64,000 nucleotides of DNA from Prosthecobacter debontii. GTDB lineage: Bacteria > Verrucomicrobiota > Verrucomicrobiia > Verrucomicrobiales > Verrucomicrobiaceae. This document shows, in pieces, positions 53,024-62,606 of this stretch. Position 1 is the first letter of the stretch. Each line of letters starts with the position of its first letter. Under the pieces are notes generated by a model that was given only the letters and a program-made list of their open reading frames with translations, was not told where the DNA came from and did no database searches. The stretch is from contig NZ_FUYE01000002.1 of NCBI RefSeq assembly GCF_900167535.1, positions 496,001 to 560,000 of the forward strand, read 5' to 3'. Position numbers and translations under genes: made by a program.

Positions 53024-55156
53024 ATGAATGAGATACTTAGCATCGGTCATGGAAGACCTTATCCCCTCGGAGCCACTCCAGGGAAAGGTGGCGTCAATTT
53101 TTCCCTCTTCTCAGCACACGCGGAAAAAGTCGAGTTATGTCTTTTCGATGCCGTCGAAGGCGGCAAGGAAACTCGTATCGAACTCCCTGAGTGTACCAAT
53201 CATGTCTGGCATGGATTCATCCATGGGATAGGCCCAGGTCAGCTTTATGGCTACCGTGTTCACGGCCCTTACGAACCTGAAAAGGGCCATCGATTCAATC
53301 CTAACAAATTGTTACTGGATCCCTACGCCCGCGCCATTGGTCGTCCACTCAAAGAATGGGATTCCTGTCTTTTCGGTTATGAGATCGGTGATCCTGGAGA
53401 AGATCTCTCCTTCGATACACGTGACTCGGCCAGCCATGCACCGCTCGGCATGGTGATCGACCCTGCCTTCGACTGGGAGGGCGATACACCCCCAGAAACC
53501 CCATGGCATCGAACGATCATTTATGAACTGCACGTCAAAGGTTTCACGGAGAAGCTGACCCACCTGCCCGAGCATCTTCGGGGCACCTATGCAGGCCTAG
53601 CTTCAGATGAAGCCATGGACTATCTGAAAAACCTGGGTGTTTCGGCAGTGGAGTTACTCCCCGTTCATCATCACCTGGATGACTCCTTCCTTCAGGAGCG
53701 CGGCCTAACGAATTATTGGGGATACAACACCCTGTCGTATTTTGCTTTCGAGCCCACCTACGCGTCGGTTCAAGATCCCCACGATGCCATGCGCGAGTTC
53801 AAAGGTATGGTCAAACGACTGCATCGCGAAGGCATCGAAGTAATCTTGGATGTCGTGTACAACCACACCGCCGAAACCAGCGAACGAGGCCCCACCCTCT
53901 CCTTCCGTGGCATTGACAATGCTTCCTACTATCGCCTTTCCCAAGAGCATCCCCGCTACTACGAAGACTTCACGGGCTGTGGCAATACCCTCACGATGGA
54001 GAACCCTACGGGCCTGCGGCTCCTCATGGATAGCCTTCGCTATTGGGTGACTGAAATGCATGTGGATGGTTTCCGCTTTGACCTCGCCAGCGCTCTTGCA
54101 CGTGAGCTTTACGGATGGAACAAACTCAGTTCGTTCTTCGATGCCATCAGCCAAGACCCTATCCTTTCACAGGTGAAGCTCATTGCAGAGCCTTGGGACA
54201 TCGGCATGGGCGGATATCAAGTGGGTAACTTCCCCACCGGGTGGGCCGAGTGGAATGGCCGCTACCGTGATGAGGTGCGCCGCTGCTGGAAAGGCAATGA
54301 CCGAGCCAACGAACTTTCCAAGCGTCTCTGTGGCAGTGCCGACCTCTACAATCATAGCGGACGAGGCCCTCATGCCAGCATCAACTTCATCACCGCTCAC
54401 GATGGCTTCTGCTTGCGAGATCTGGTCAGCTACAATGAAAAGCACAACGAGGCTAACAAAGAAGACAGTCGTGACGGAGCCAATGACAATGAAAGCTGGA
54501 ACTGTGGGCACGAGGGCGAGACCGATGACCTCGGCATTCAGACTCTCCGTCTTCGTCAGGCCAAAAATCTGATGGCCACCCTCCTCCTCTCGCAAGGTGT
54601 GCCCATGATCCTAGCCGGTGACGAGCGCTGGCACACTCAGCAGGGGAATAACAATGCCTATTGCCAAGACAATGACATCTCCTGGCTGCCTTGGGACCTT
54701 TCCTCCACCGGAAAGGAAATGCTTGAGTTTACCAAAGAGCTGATCCGCCTCCGCCAAGAACTCCCGGTGCTTTCCCGGAAAAATTTCCTGACCGGTCAGG
54801 CTCCTGAAGAAGGCAAACCGAAAGACGTGATTTGGTGGAACCCAGAAGGCCGGGAAATGAGTGACCACGATTGGGAGTCCGGCTTTACCCGCTGCTTCGG
54901 CATGTGGCTACCTGGGGAATCACTTCAAGAGCTTGGACGAAACGGTCAACAACGCGTTAGCGACTCGGTCTTCATTCTCAGCAACGCCCACTTCGAAGAT
55001 TTGGCCTTCAAAATGCCTCAGGCGGATGCCAGCCCCTGGCATCTCCAATTGGCCACCACTCCCATTAAATTCGACAAACGTCAGCGCAAAACCCCCACAC
55101 TCACCATGCCTTCACGCTCGCTGGCTGTCTTCATCTCAAAACGCGTCTCTGGCTGA
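53024..55156 (+). CDS. glgX: Glycogen debranching enzyme GlgX (isoamylase-type GH13)
   Basis: The ATG at 53024 gives 710 residues. The N-terminal CBM48-like domain (residues 1-100) leads into a GH13 barrel with the usual segments: VILDVVYNHT, the nucleophile region VDGFRFDLAS, the acid/base region LIAEPWDIG and FITAHDGF. The enzyme removes alpha-1,6 branches from limit dextrins in glycogen breakdown. It is divergently transcribed from kaiC across 120 bp. No other glycogen gene is near. Confidence 0.95.
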   Translation: MNEILSIGHGRPYPLGATPGKGGVNFSLFSAHAEKVELCLFDAVEGGKETRIELPECTNHVWHGFIHGIGPGQLYGYRVHGPYEPEKGHRFNPNKLLLDPYARAIGRPLKEWDSCLFGYEIGDPGEDLSFDTRDSASHAPLGMVIDPAFDWEGDTPPETPWHRTIIYELHVKGFTEKLTHLPEHLRGTYAGLASDEAMDYLKNLGVSAVELLPVHHHLDDSFLQERGLTNYWGYNTLSYFAFEPTYASVQDPHDAMREFKGMVKRLHREGIEVILDVVYNHTAETSERGPTLSFRGIDNASYYRLSQEHPRYYEDFTGCGNTLTMENPTGLRLLMDSLRYWVTEMHVDGFRFDLASALARELYGWNKLSSFFDAISQDPILSQVKLIAEPWDIGMGGYQVGNFPTGWAEWNGRYRDEVRRCWKGNDRANELSKRLCGSADLYNHSGRGPHASINFITAHDGFCLRDLVSYNEKHNEANKEDSRDGANDNESWNCGHEGETDDLGIQTLRLRQAKNLMATLLLSQGVPMILAGDERWHTQQGNNNAYCQDNDISWLPWDLSSTGKEMLEFTKELIRLRQELPVLSRKNFLTGQAPEEGKPKDVIWWNPEGREMSDHDWESGFTRCFGMWLPGESLQELGRNGQQRVSDSVFILSNAHFEDLAFKMPQADASPWHLQLATTPIKFDKRQRKTPTLTMPSRSLAVFISKRVSG

Positions 55157-55185
55157 GAAGCCCTTCGGTATGGGCGCACCGAGGC

Positions 55186-56967
55186 TCAAACCAACCCGCG
55201 TCTTACCAGCGATTCCTCCATCGCTTGTTCCACCAATCGAACGGCGAGTTCTTGAGTCGCATCATCTAGGGTTTGATTTGCGACCTTCAGAGCGCGGGCA
55301 TCGTGATCAACAGCCGTCAAGACAGATCGAACCTGCGCCGCCGCTGCTTCGATGACGGCTTTTTCTTCCGCGGTGACTGCATCCCCGAATTGTTCAAGAG
55401 CGGCGTCCACCGCAGGCAGAAGCTCCTCGGCCTTCAGCTTCGCCTCGGTCCAGACACGCTCATTCATGTCTTCGAAAGCATACTCCACACTTTCTGCGAT
55501 CATCTGTTCGACTCTCTCATCATCCACATTCACGGCGGTGTTTTGAATCTCCAACACGGTGTCGGTATTGGTGGCCGTATCACGTGCGAGCACCTGGAGA
55601 ATACCGTTGGCATCAATGGCAAACTGCACCCCCACTCGCGCGCTTCCTTTCGGTCCTGGTGGAAAGGGAATCTCGATACGGCCAAGCTCCCAGTTATCTT
55701 TGGCGAGTTCACGTTCGCCTTGAAGCACGCGGATCAGCATGTCTTTCTGGTTCGCCACCGCGTTGGTGAACATCTCTCCTGCTTTGCAAGGAATGGTGGT
55801 GTTACGTGGAATGATGATGTTCATCAAGCCTCCGAAGGTCTCGATGCCTAGCGACAAAGGTGTTACATCAAGCAGGAGTACATTTTTCAGGGAACCGCTC
55901 AGGATACCAGCCTGGATCACCGCCCCCATAGCCACCGCTTCATCAGGGTTTTGAGACACATTGGGCTCACGACCGAAGATCTCCTTCACATAACTCCTCA
56001 CCAGCGGAATGCGGGTGCTGCCACCGACTAAGATGACCTCGTCGAGGTCTTCGGGTTTGATCCCGGCATCACTCAGAGCACGCAGGCAATGGGGGCGTGT
56101 GTGTTCGATGAGAGGACGAATCCGTTTCTCAAACTCCGCTCGGCCGATCTCGACGCTCAAGCTTTGAGAACCCTCAAAGAAGGGGATTTCGACGCGTGTG
56201 CTTTCCTCTGTGGAAAGGCGCTTCTTCGCTGCTTCCGCCGCTACCAGGAGGGTGGCCATCCGGGCCTCATCAGGGAGGCTGGATGTTCCGGCAGCCTCCA
56301 GCACATGTTCCATCAGCACTCGATCCACATCGTCTCCACCGAGTTGGGTATCGCCAGCCGTGCTCAGCACTTGGAAGACTCCATCCCGCATCTCCAGCAC
56401 GCTGATGTCAAAGGTGCCGCCTCCCAGGTCATAGACGGCGATCTTCTTGTGCTCTTCCAGCTTATCCAGACCATAGGCCAGCGCCGCGGCGGTGGGTTCG
56501 CTGACAATACGCTCCACCGTTAGTCCGGCCAGTTCACCCGCTTGTTTGGTGGCATTGCGCTGAGCATCGTTGAAGTAAGCCGGCACGGTGATCACCGCTC
56601 GAGAAACGGTCTGCTCCAGGGCCCTCTCGGCAATGGCTTTGAGACGCTTGAGAATCTCGGCAGAAACCTGCACCGGTGTGACGTCGAGCTGGCGCAAATT
56701 ATAGGCAGGCTGCCAGGAACCTTCCCCCGCACGACGACCAATGAGGCGCTTCACGCTCGTGACCGTTCTCTGCGGTTCCAGGGCTCGCTTACGCAGAGCC
56801 GCTTCGCCAACCAATACACTCCCATCCATCGCATAATTGACGGCTGAGGGCGTGCTGCGCTGGCCGGCCTCATCCGCGAGCAGGATGGGAAAACCGCTGT
56901 CCACCACCCCCACGAGGGAATTGGTGGTGCCGAGGTCAATGCCGAGGATGGGGGTGGGATCAGCCAT
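55186..56967 (-). CDS. Hsp70-family chaperone (DnaK/HscA-like, short C-terminus)
   Basis: The ATG at 56967 gives 593 residues. ATPase-domain motifs are intact: GIDLGTTNSLVGVVDSG, DLGGGTFDISVLE and LVGGSTRIPLVRSYV. The substrate-binding half is present, but the lid ends early without the acidic EEV-like tail of DnaK. That, and the length, fit a HscA-type or specialised DnaK paralog. No DnaJ or iron-sulphur scaffold gene is next to it, so the cofactor and client are unknown. It diverges from trpD with a 100-bp gap. Confidence 0.88.
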   Translation of the reverse strand: MADPTPILGIDLGTTNSLVGVVDSGFPILLADEAGQRSTPSAVNYAMDGSVLVGEAALRKRALEPQRTVTSVKRLIGRRAGEGSWQPAYNLRQLDVTPVQVSAEILKRLKAIAERALEQTVSRAVITVPAYFNDAQRNATKQAGELAGLTVERIVSEPTAAALAYGLDKLEEHKKIAVYDLGGGTFDISVLEMRDGVFQVLSTAGDTQLGGDDVDRVLMEHVLEAAGTSSLPDEARMATLLVAAEAAKKRLSTEESTRVEIPFFEGSQSLSVEIGRAEFEKRIRPLIEHTRPHCLRALSDAGIKPEDLDEVILVGGSTRIPLVRSYVKEIFGREPNVSQNPDEAVAMGAVIQAGILSGSLKNVLLLDVTPLSLGIETFGGLMNIIIPRNTTIPCKAGEMFTNAVANQKDMLIRVLQGERELAKDNWELGRIEIPFPPGPKGSARVGVQFAIDANGILQVLARDTATNTDTVLEIQNTAVNVDDERVEQMIAESVEYAFEDMNERVWTEAKLKAEELLPAVDAALEQFGDAVTAEEKAVIEAAAAQVRSVLTAVDHDARALKVANQTLDDATQELAVRLVEQAMEESLVRRGLV

Positions 56968-57067
56968 GTCTTTTTCATGTGATAGACACGCCTTTAGAGG
57001 AAAGACAAGGAATCGTTGCGTCACTGCGATTGCCAAAACCGGACATCTCTGCCAGCATCAACGCCAC

Positions 57068-58105
57068 ATGCAGACCCTGATGACCCCTCTCACCGAAGGT
57101 AAAAGCCTGACCGAAGCTCAAGTGCGCGAAGCCGCCGCCTTTTTGGTGGATGAGCACGAGTCCCCAGAGACCAAGGCCGCCCTGCTGCGTGCGCTTTCCG
57201 ACAAGGGAGAGACCCCGGTCGAAATCGCAGGCTTCGTCCATGAGTTTCTCCGCCTCGCCGTGGATCCCCTGCTGGACCGCAGCAAGCTACCCGGCCCCAT
57301 GCTGGATGTCGTCGGCACCGGGGGAGATAAGCTGCATCTCTTCAATGTCTCCACCACCGCCATGTTCATCCTGGCTGCAGGTGGAGTCTGCGTGACCAAG
57401 CACGGTAACCGTGGCATCACCAGCAAGGCAGGCGGTGCCGATGTCTTAGAGGCTCTGGGCATCCGCATTGACTTGCCGACGGAGCGGGTTGCGCGTGGGA
57501 TCGAGACCAATGGCCTCGGTTTCTTTTTCGCCCCCCTTTACCATCCCGCTTTCAAGGCCGTGGCCGAGGCTCGAAAAATCCTCAACAGCGAAGGCCGCCG
57601 TTCCATCTTCAACATCCTCGGCCCGCTACTCAATCCGGCCCGTCCGGACTACCAACTCATCGGTGTTTTTGCGCCCGGCCTTACCCGCACCTTTGGCGAA
57701 ATCCTGCAAACGCTAGGCCGCAAGGGTGCCTGGGTGGTGCATGGCTCCGCACGGGATGGCAGTGGCATGGATGAACTTTCCACGCTGGGCACGAATCAAG
57801 TCTGTCAATTGACTGACGGGACTCTACGCGAAATGCAAATTGAGCCCGCCGCTTATGGCTTTGCCAAAGCCAAGCTGGAAGACCTTGTGGGCGGGGATGC
57901 GCGCGAAAACGCCTGCGTGGTGGAAGGCATCTTGGATGCGACCATCAAGGGGCCGAAGCGAGACATCGCCGTGCTCAATGCGGCCGCGGGCTTCGTCATT
58001 ACTGGCAAAGCGGCTGATTTGGCCGAAGGCAAAAGCCTCGCCGAGTCCCTGCTCGATCGTGGGGCCGCTCACGCGAAGATGCGTGCGATGCGGGATTGGT
58101 GCTGA
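57068..58105 (+). CDS. trpD: Anthranilate phosphoribosyltransferase
   Basis: The ATG at 57068 gives 345 residues. The enzyme transfers phosphoribose from PRPP to anthranilate, the second step in tryptophan synthesis. Key motifs are GTGGD (PRPP loop), NVSTTAMFILAAGG, KHGNRGITSKAGGADVLEALG, and the conserved ILGPLLNPA. Length and motifs match the family. It is a single gene here; other trp genes are not seen in the window, so regulation by a trp operon is not visible. Confidence 0.95.
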   Translation: MQTLMTPLTEGKSLTEAQVREAAAFLVDEHESPETKAALLRALSDKGETPVEIAGFVHEFLRLAVDPLLDRSKLPGPMLDVVGTGGDKLHLFNVSTTAMFILAAGGVCVTKHGNRGITSKAGGADVLEALGIRIDLPTERVARGIETNGLGFFFAPLYHPAFKAVAEARKILNSEGRRSIFNILGPLLNPARPDYQLIGVFAPGLTRTFGEILQTLGRKGAWVVHGSARDGSGMDELSTLGTNQVCQLTDGTLREMQIEPAAYGFAKAKLEDLVGGDARENACVVEGILDATIKGPKRDIAVLNAAAGFVITGKAADLAEGKSLAESLLDRGAAHAKMRAMRDWC

Positions 58106-58130
58106 GAAACCCGTACGCTTGCGCCAAGGG

Positions 58131-59006
58131 CTATTTCAATTCACCCGCGAGCTTCGCGGCCGCGGATGGCCACTGAGCTTCTGCGGTAGCCCCAAAGCTG
58201 GTGATCATCTTCCAAGTGCCGGTGAATCCCGCCGGCACGCTGTCATCACTGAAACAGGTGAGGTAATACTTCCGATAGGTGCCTGGCACGTTCCAGATCT
58301 TCGAGATGTGCTCGCCTTTTTCGGGCGCTTCGAGTAAGCGAGAGACCCCGTATTGCTGGCTTTTCGGTTCATAGACCGAGATCCAGTCCACCTTCTCGTT
58401 GATGTACATCTTCCGGGCCACCTCCTGCGCATCGGTGAGGGCTTCCGGTGTCGTGACCGCATCGCCCGTGCCTGCCAGATAGGCTGAGACGGTCGGCACC
58501 CAGGCATGCATGAAATGATACACCAGCTTCAGCGGTTGCTCCTGCTCCGTGTGCACCGTGGTGGTCTCGTAGAGGCGATTGTCATGAATCTCGATCACAC
58601 AGGTGAGGTCAAAATTCCGAATGCGCGATTTCCTCTCGAGACGAAAACGATCTCCCCTCATCGCCGCAGTGGGCGTGACGGATTGGCCATCTAAAATGAA
58701 GGTCAGAGACGTCAAAACCTCCGGCTCATTTTCCAAGTGGCCCGTGCCGATAAAGCCGACCCCAGGGAAAGAAAATACCGTCCCATAGGCACTGCGTTCG
58801 GTGGTCATCGGCTGCCCCCGGAAGTCCAATCGCCCCGGTGTCCACTGCGAGGCCTGCCGCAGCAGCAGCGTTACCTCGCCGCAGGTCACGGTGATGGTGG
58901 GGAGATCAGGCCCGAGGTTGGGCTTGAAGGGCGTCTTAGCGAGAACCAAACCGGGAAGAACCAACGCCAAAAGCAGCGCAGGAAGAAAAAGGCGAAAAGA
59001 AGACAT
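58131..59006 (-). CDS. Secreted beta-sandwich protein, unknown function
   Basis: The ATG at 59006 starts a signal peptide (FRLFLPALLLALVLPGLVLA) and gives 291 residues. The mature region is rich in beta strands with repeated polar loops; a TVTCGEVTLLL and a FSFPGVGFIGTGH segment stand out. I recognise no enzyme family. It converges on trpD with a 25-bp gap. Confidence 0.65.
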   Translation of the reverse strand: MSSFRLFLPALLLALVLPGLVLAKTPFKPNLGPDLPTITVTCGEVTLLLRQASQWTPGRLDFRGQPMTTERSAYGTVFSFPGVGFIGTGHLENEPEVLTSLTFILDGQSVTPTAAMRGDRFRLERKSRIRNFDLTCVIEIHDNRLYETTTVHTEQEQPLKLVYHFMHAWVPTVSAYLAGTGDAVTTPEALTDAQEVARKMYINEKVDWISVYEPKSQQYGVSRLLEAPEKGEHISKIWNVPGTYRKYYLTCFSDDSVPAGFTGTWKMITSFGATAEAQWPSAAAKLAGELK

Positions 59007-59139
59007 CTCCACACGAACGCCGCGGCAGACTCCAGATTTCGATACTTCCGAACCCTGGAGTGATAGGAAAAATAGCCTAACAACTCGAATAACCATCTTT
59101 TCACAAACGCGCCTGCTACTTCGTTTCCGAATTAAGGGC

Positions 59140-59322
59140 ATGAAAGACATTAATTTCATCCCTCTTCTCGCTGGTCTGGTTCTCGCTTTCACCCTCGCCA
59201 TGGCCGCCATCGGTGCCAGTGATTCTGCGGAGCCCTTTCCAGATAACGTCGTGGAAAAACAAGCGCCTGCCAAACCCGACTATCGGGTGGTGGCGGAATG
59301 GTCGGGGGTGGCTCTGCCCTGA
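59140..59322 (+). CDS. Small exported peptide, unknown function
   Basis: An ATG at 59140, preceded by an AAGGG-like site 1-5 bp upstream, encodes 60 residues with a clear signal-like hydrophobic segment (LLAGLVLAFTLAMAAIGASDS) and a short polar mature part. It has no known homolog that I can name. The gene is short and unsupported by neighbours, so this is a tentative call. Confidence 0.4.
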   Translation: MKDINFIPLLAGLVLAFTLAMAAIGASDSAEPFPDNVVEKQAPAKPDYRVVAEWSGVALP

Positions 59323-59339
59323 AAATAGGTAGGGACTGC

Positions 59340-60539
59340 TCAGCCGAGCTTCCACTTGGCCATGCGTAGCACAGCTTTTTTGGGTTCCTTCATGGTCTCA
59401 TACCAAACGCTGAGCAGGGTGCCATCCGCCAGTTCCACTGTGCTTGGATAGCCCAGATCCCCTCCGATGCCATCGCCTGAGATGATCATGGCTTCGCCCC
59501 AGGTCTGGCCATCGTCGGTGCTGAGGCGGGCTTGGTTGCCAAATGGCTTCCGGCGGTGCCCGTAGGTCATGAGAAGACGGCCATCGCGGAGTTTCAGGAG
59601 ATGGGAGGGCAGACCATAGACGCCAGTGCTGTGGGGTTCGCTCCACGTCTTACCGCCATCTTTGGACTCGGTTTGCAGGGTCTCGCCTTTGTTGGCGTCG
59701 TTGTGATTGCGGATCTGGACGATGATCGTGCCATCGGCCGCTTCCACGCCGTGGAGTTCATGATAACCAGCAGGCACTTTGTCTCCCTGACGAGTGGGGA
59801 TTTCCCCCAGCCATTGCCAGGTCTGGCCATCGTCCTTGGATTCTGCGACGCCGATCTTCTTTTCCTCGGTCCAGAGTTGCTTACCCGCATAGAGCAAGCG
59901 ACCGTCTTTGAGCTGGAAGGGGCCGTGCGGGCTATTGACCACCGTCGGGATCGGAGCTGACCAAGTGACGCCGCCATCGGTAGAACGCAGCACCCATTCA
60001 CCCAGGGCCGCCTTGCGCTGCTGGGGTGTGAGGAAATCTTGTGTGGCCTTCCACATCGCATACTCTTCGGCAGGCATCTTTTGGATGGTCCAACCTTTGG
60101 AGGTGAGCGCTTCAAACTTGCTCTGCTTTTCCAGATAGGACTCATAAGCCAACGAGGTAAAAGTGGTGGCGAGCAGGGTGCCTTTAGCGGTCTCCAGCAC
60201 TCCGGAATCCCGGTCATCCATGGGACTGTCATGCAGCACGCGGGCACGTGTCCAGGTGGCCCCATCATCTCGCGAGCACATGGAGACGACCTGACCGAAG
60301 GGGCACACGTGCTCCTCACGCCCCCCGGACCACACGACCCAGAGTTCGCCATTGGCCCGACGCGCCACGGTCGGCCAACCATGATAAAACTCCGGCTGAC
60401 GGGAGATGACCTTGGTCTCCAGCACCTGGATCGTGGGTGCCGCCGCCTGCGCTATCCAAGGCGCCGACACCACAGCGCCCGCTTGAAGCGATTGGGAGAG
60501 AAAACGACGACGGCTGAAAGAGGTGGTGGGACTCATCAT
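59340..60539 (-). CDS. Tat-exported sialidase/BNR-repeat protein
   Basis: The ATG at 60539 (or the next, 60536) gives about 399 residues with a twin-arginine signal (FSRRRFLSQ) and a hydrophobic stretch. Five Asp-box motifs (S/T-x-D-x-G-x-T-W: SRDDGATW, STDGGVTW, SKDDGQTW, SKDGGKTW, STDDGQTW) mark a BNR beta-propeller. Relatives include exo-sialidases and related glycosidases. Catalytic residues outside the boxes cannot be judged here. Tat export suggests folding before secretion. Confidence 0.88.
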   Translation of the reverse strand: MMSPTTSFSRRRFLSQSLQAGAVVSAPWIAQAAAPTIQVLETKVISRQPEFYHGWPTVARRANGELWVVWSGGREEHVCPFGQVVSMCSRDDGATWTRARVLHDSPMDDRDSGVLETAKGTLLATTFTSLAYESYLEKQSKFEALTSKGWTIQKMPAEEYAMWKATQDFLTPQQRKAALGEWVLRSTDGGVTWSAPIPTVVNSPHGPFQLKDGRLLYAGKQLWTEEKKIGVAESKDDGQTWQWLGEIPTRQGDKVPAGYHELHGVEAADGTIIVQIRNHNDANKGETLQTESKDGGKTWSEPHSTGVYGLPSHLLKLRDGRLLMTYGHRRKPFGNQARLSTDDGQTWGEAMIISGDGIGGDLGYPSTVELADGTLLSVWYETMKEPKKAVLRMAKWKLG

Positions 60540-60654
60540 GGTTGTGGTGGGTTGGGTTGGTGCCAAGACTACGGAGCCGCAGGGAGGGGTTTTGCGGTCA
60601 GCCGCAGAGTTCGAGATTGTCGGCACAGTTTCGTCGTGTTGAGTGGCCGCCATC

Positions 60655-61452
60655 ATGCCCTTCCGCACCATTGAGGTCTCTCTACCCAAGTTTGCCCCCC
60701 CAGGCGTTTCCTTCGTCACGGTGAAATCCGCCGCCCTGAAGCGCCGAGCAGACCTCACACTGTATGTGCCGCCCACCGCACCCGATCATGGCCCCCTCCC
60801 GCTGGTGACCCTCTTGCACGGCGTGTTTGGCAGTCACTGGGCCTGGATGTTCAAGGGCGGGGCTCATGAGGTGCTAAACCGATTGATCACGGAGGAAAAC
60901 CTGCCCCCAATGATGCTGGCCATGCCCTCCGATGGTCTGTGGGGGGATGGCAGTGCCTATGCCCGCCATGCGGAAGCCGATTATCACCACTGGATCGTGC
61001 AGGAGGTGCCCGCCGCAGCCACCCTGGTGGACCCACGCATTGCCCGAGGACCGCGCTTTCTCGCTGGCCTCTCCATGGGCGGCTATGGAGCGCTACGGCT
61101 AGGGGCTCTGCATGCAGACAAGTTCAACGCCATCAGTGCCCACAGCCCGTGCACGGATGTCGCGCAGATGATGCATTTCGTGGAGGAGCCGTTGGAACAA
61201 TTTCATCTGACGGAAGACGAACCGATGTCCGCCTTCGAATGCCTGCGAAAAAACGCCCATTGTTTACCTCCGGTGCGCTTCGATTGCGGAAATGAAGACG
61301 TGCTGCTGGAGCACAGCCGTCTGCTTCATCATCAGCTGCAGCATGCGGGCATCCCGCACGTGTATCAGGAGTTTCCGGGTGGGCACACCTGGGACTACTG
61401 GCACGAACATCTCGCCGACACGCTGCGCTTCTTTGCCAAGACCCTGTGGTAA
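60655..61452 (+). CDS. Esterase of the S-formylglutathione-hydrolase/esterase D family
   Basis: The ATG at 60655 gives 265 residues (a GTG at 60643 could add four). The nucleophile motif GLSMGGYGALR, an oxyanion-region LLHGVFGSHW and the catalytic His in GGHTWDYWHEH are those of esterase D-type alpha/beta hydrolases. The Asp is probably in RFDCGNEDVLLE. These enzymes hydrolyse short acyl esters, including acetyl esters of polysaccharides. It is divergent from the sialidase gene. Confidence 0.88.
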   Translation: MPFRTIEVSLPKFAPPGVSFVTVKSAALKRRADLTLYVPPTAPDHGPLPLVTLLHGVFGSHWAWMFKGGAHEVLNRLITEENLPPMMLAMPSDGLWGDGSAYARHAEADYHHWIVQEVPAAATLVDPRIARGPRFLAGLSMGGYGALRLGALHADKFNAISAHSPCTDVAQMMHFVEEPLEQFHLTEDEPMSAFECLRKNAHCLPPVRFDCGNEDVLLEHSRLLHHQLQHAGIPHVYQEFPGGHTWDYWHEHLADTLRFFAKTLW

Positions 61453-61459
61453 ACAAGCC

Positions 61460-61831
61460 TCAGAACTGGCCCGTGGCCAACAGAACCAGAGTACACGCCT
61501 CTTCTGGGTGAATCCCCGCTGCGGCAAGCTGGCTCTCCAGCTCAGGGTTTTCGGAGCCGGGATTAAAAATCACCCGCTGAGGTTTCAACGCGATGAATTT
61601 CTCCGCCAAGCCCGAGGAAATCGCTGGGCTGACATACATCGTCACCGTGTCCACGGGCTCGGTCACATCGCTGATATCGGCATGCACAGGCAAGCCATCG
61701 ATCTCTTTCAACCGGGGATGCACCAGGACGACACCGTGGCCATGATGCCGGAGGGCCACCAGGGCCTTGTGGGCATATCGATCGGGTTTATCACTGGCAC
61801 CGACAATGAGCACACGTTTGGAAGAATTCAT
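61460..61831 (-). CDS. CoA-binding domain protein (YccU-like)
   Basis: The 123-residue protein has the Rossmann start RVLIVGASDKPDRYA and the typical CoA-binding pattern (PVHADISDVTEPVDTVTMYVSP, then RVIFNPGSENPELES). It is the size of the stand-alone CoA-binding family. Its ATG overlaps the stop of the neighbouring membrane protein gene, implying a shared operon. The ligand and function are not known. Confidence 0.88.
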   Translation of the reverse strand: MNSSKRVLIVGASDKPDRYAHKALVALRHHGHGVVLVHPRLKEIDGLPVHADISDVTEPVDTVTMYVSPAISSGLAEKFIALKPQRVIFNPGSENPELESQLAAAGIHPEEACTLVLLATGQF

Positions 61832-62184
61832 GAGCGGTTCAATTCGTCGTCTTCGAGGTGAAAAAGGTGCAGTGTCCGATGGGCAGCAGGAGCCAGCACG
61901 ATTCCCATGACGGAAATGAACACCAGCCCGCTGAAAAGTGCATACGCACTGGCAAAGAGCTTGGCGGCATCACTTTTCAGCTCCCCCATCGGCCCCATGC
62001 CTCCGAGGATCATGGAAGCATTCAGAAGGCTATCCACCCAGTTCATCTCAGCGATGTAATGATAACCCAGCACCCCGATGAGCAAAGCCACCCCGGCCAG
62101 CGCCAGTGCCACCCCCGTGAACTTAAACATCCGCCAGGCAAAGACGGAAAATGGGGCCAGACGTGATCGCTTGGACTCAAACAT
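61828..62184 (-). CDS. Small membrane protein, two predicted spans
   Basis: The ATG at 62184 gives 118 residues; a start at 62223 would add 13. Two hydrophobic segments are visible (about residues 18-38 and 83-104), linked by a Gly/Met-rich loop (SLLNASMILGGMGPMGELKS). A charged C-terminal tail includes DDELNRS. I do not recognise a family. Its stop overlaps the CoA-binding protein gene. Confidence 0.6.
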   Translation of the reverse strand: MFESKRSRLAPFSVFAWRMFKFTGVALALAGVALLIGVLGYHYIAEMNWVDSLLNASMILGGMGPMGELKSDAAKLFASAYALFSGLVFISVMGIVLAPAAHRTLHLFHLEDDELNRS

Positions 62185-62244
62185 CGGATTCAGGTGATTG
62201 GGAGAAGCTTCAGCGGAAATCACGTATCTTGCAACATCGTCGAA

Positions 62245-62597
62245 TCCCTGGGGGCCGATAACGGTCTTGAATGCGAACCTGGCCTTGTCTATGCTTGGGC
62301 TGTTAAATATGGAAAGCCTGCTTGGCTTTCACTGTTCTTTGACATCGCTTTTCCAGGAGCAGGGCCTGCCTTGCCTGCTCCTACCCTTTCCTGCCGTGTT
62401 CGTTATCGAGCTGTTAGTGACCCGGCCCGTTTTTATGACATCGGGAGTCACGTGACCTGGGATCGTCATGTCATGCCTTCACTGGAAGACAGCACCCTTG
62501 TTCATGGGCACCCACCTCGTCGCCTTTGGGATACGAGGTCCTCAGACCGGACGGCACATGTGGGACCCAAAGCGCCCTGGCTTTTGTCCAGGGCGCT
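62245..62597 (+). ncRNA. Candidate structured non-coding RNA ending in an intrinsic terminator
   Basis: No gene is convincing here, but there is much pairing. A long-range stem joins GCCG (62254-62257) and GGTCT (62263-62267) to AGACC (62544-62548) and CGGC (62552-62555). Internal hairpins include GAAAGCC/GGCTTTC (62312-62330), a 9-bp AGGAGCAGG/CCTGCTCCT (62355-62382) and ACCTCGT/ACGAGGT (62514-62539). It ends at a perfect 10-bp terminator stem. The 5' end and family are unknown; it does not match tmRNA or 6S RNA as I read it. Confidence 0.45.
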
Positions 62598-62606
62598 TTC
62601 TTTTTG
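62571..62606 (+). terminator. Rho-independent terminator
   Basis: A perfect 10-bp stem (AGCGCCCTGG/CCAGGGCGCT) with a 7-base loop is followed on the plus strand by TTCTTTTT. It ends the candidate RNA above and lies about 80 bp before the PAS-AraC gene. Confidence 0.85.

Noticed and set aside
62245..62597. Possible tmRNA or 6S RNA
   Set aside because: No CCA-type tRNA-like 3' end or T-arm (GGTTCGA) is present, and the long-range pairing spans about 300 bases, longer than usual 6S RNA.
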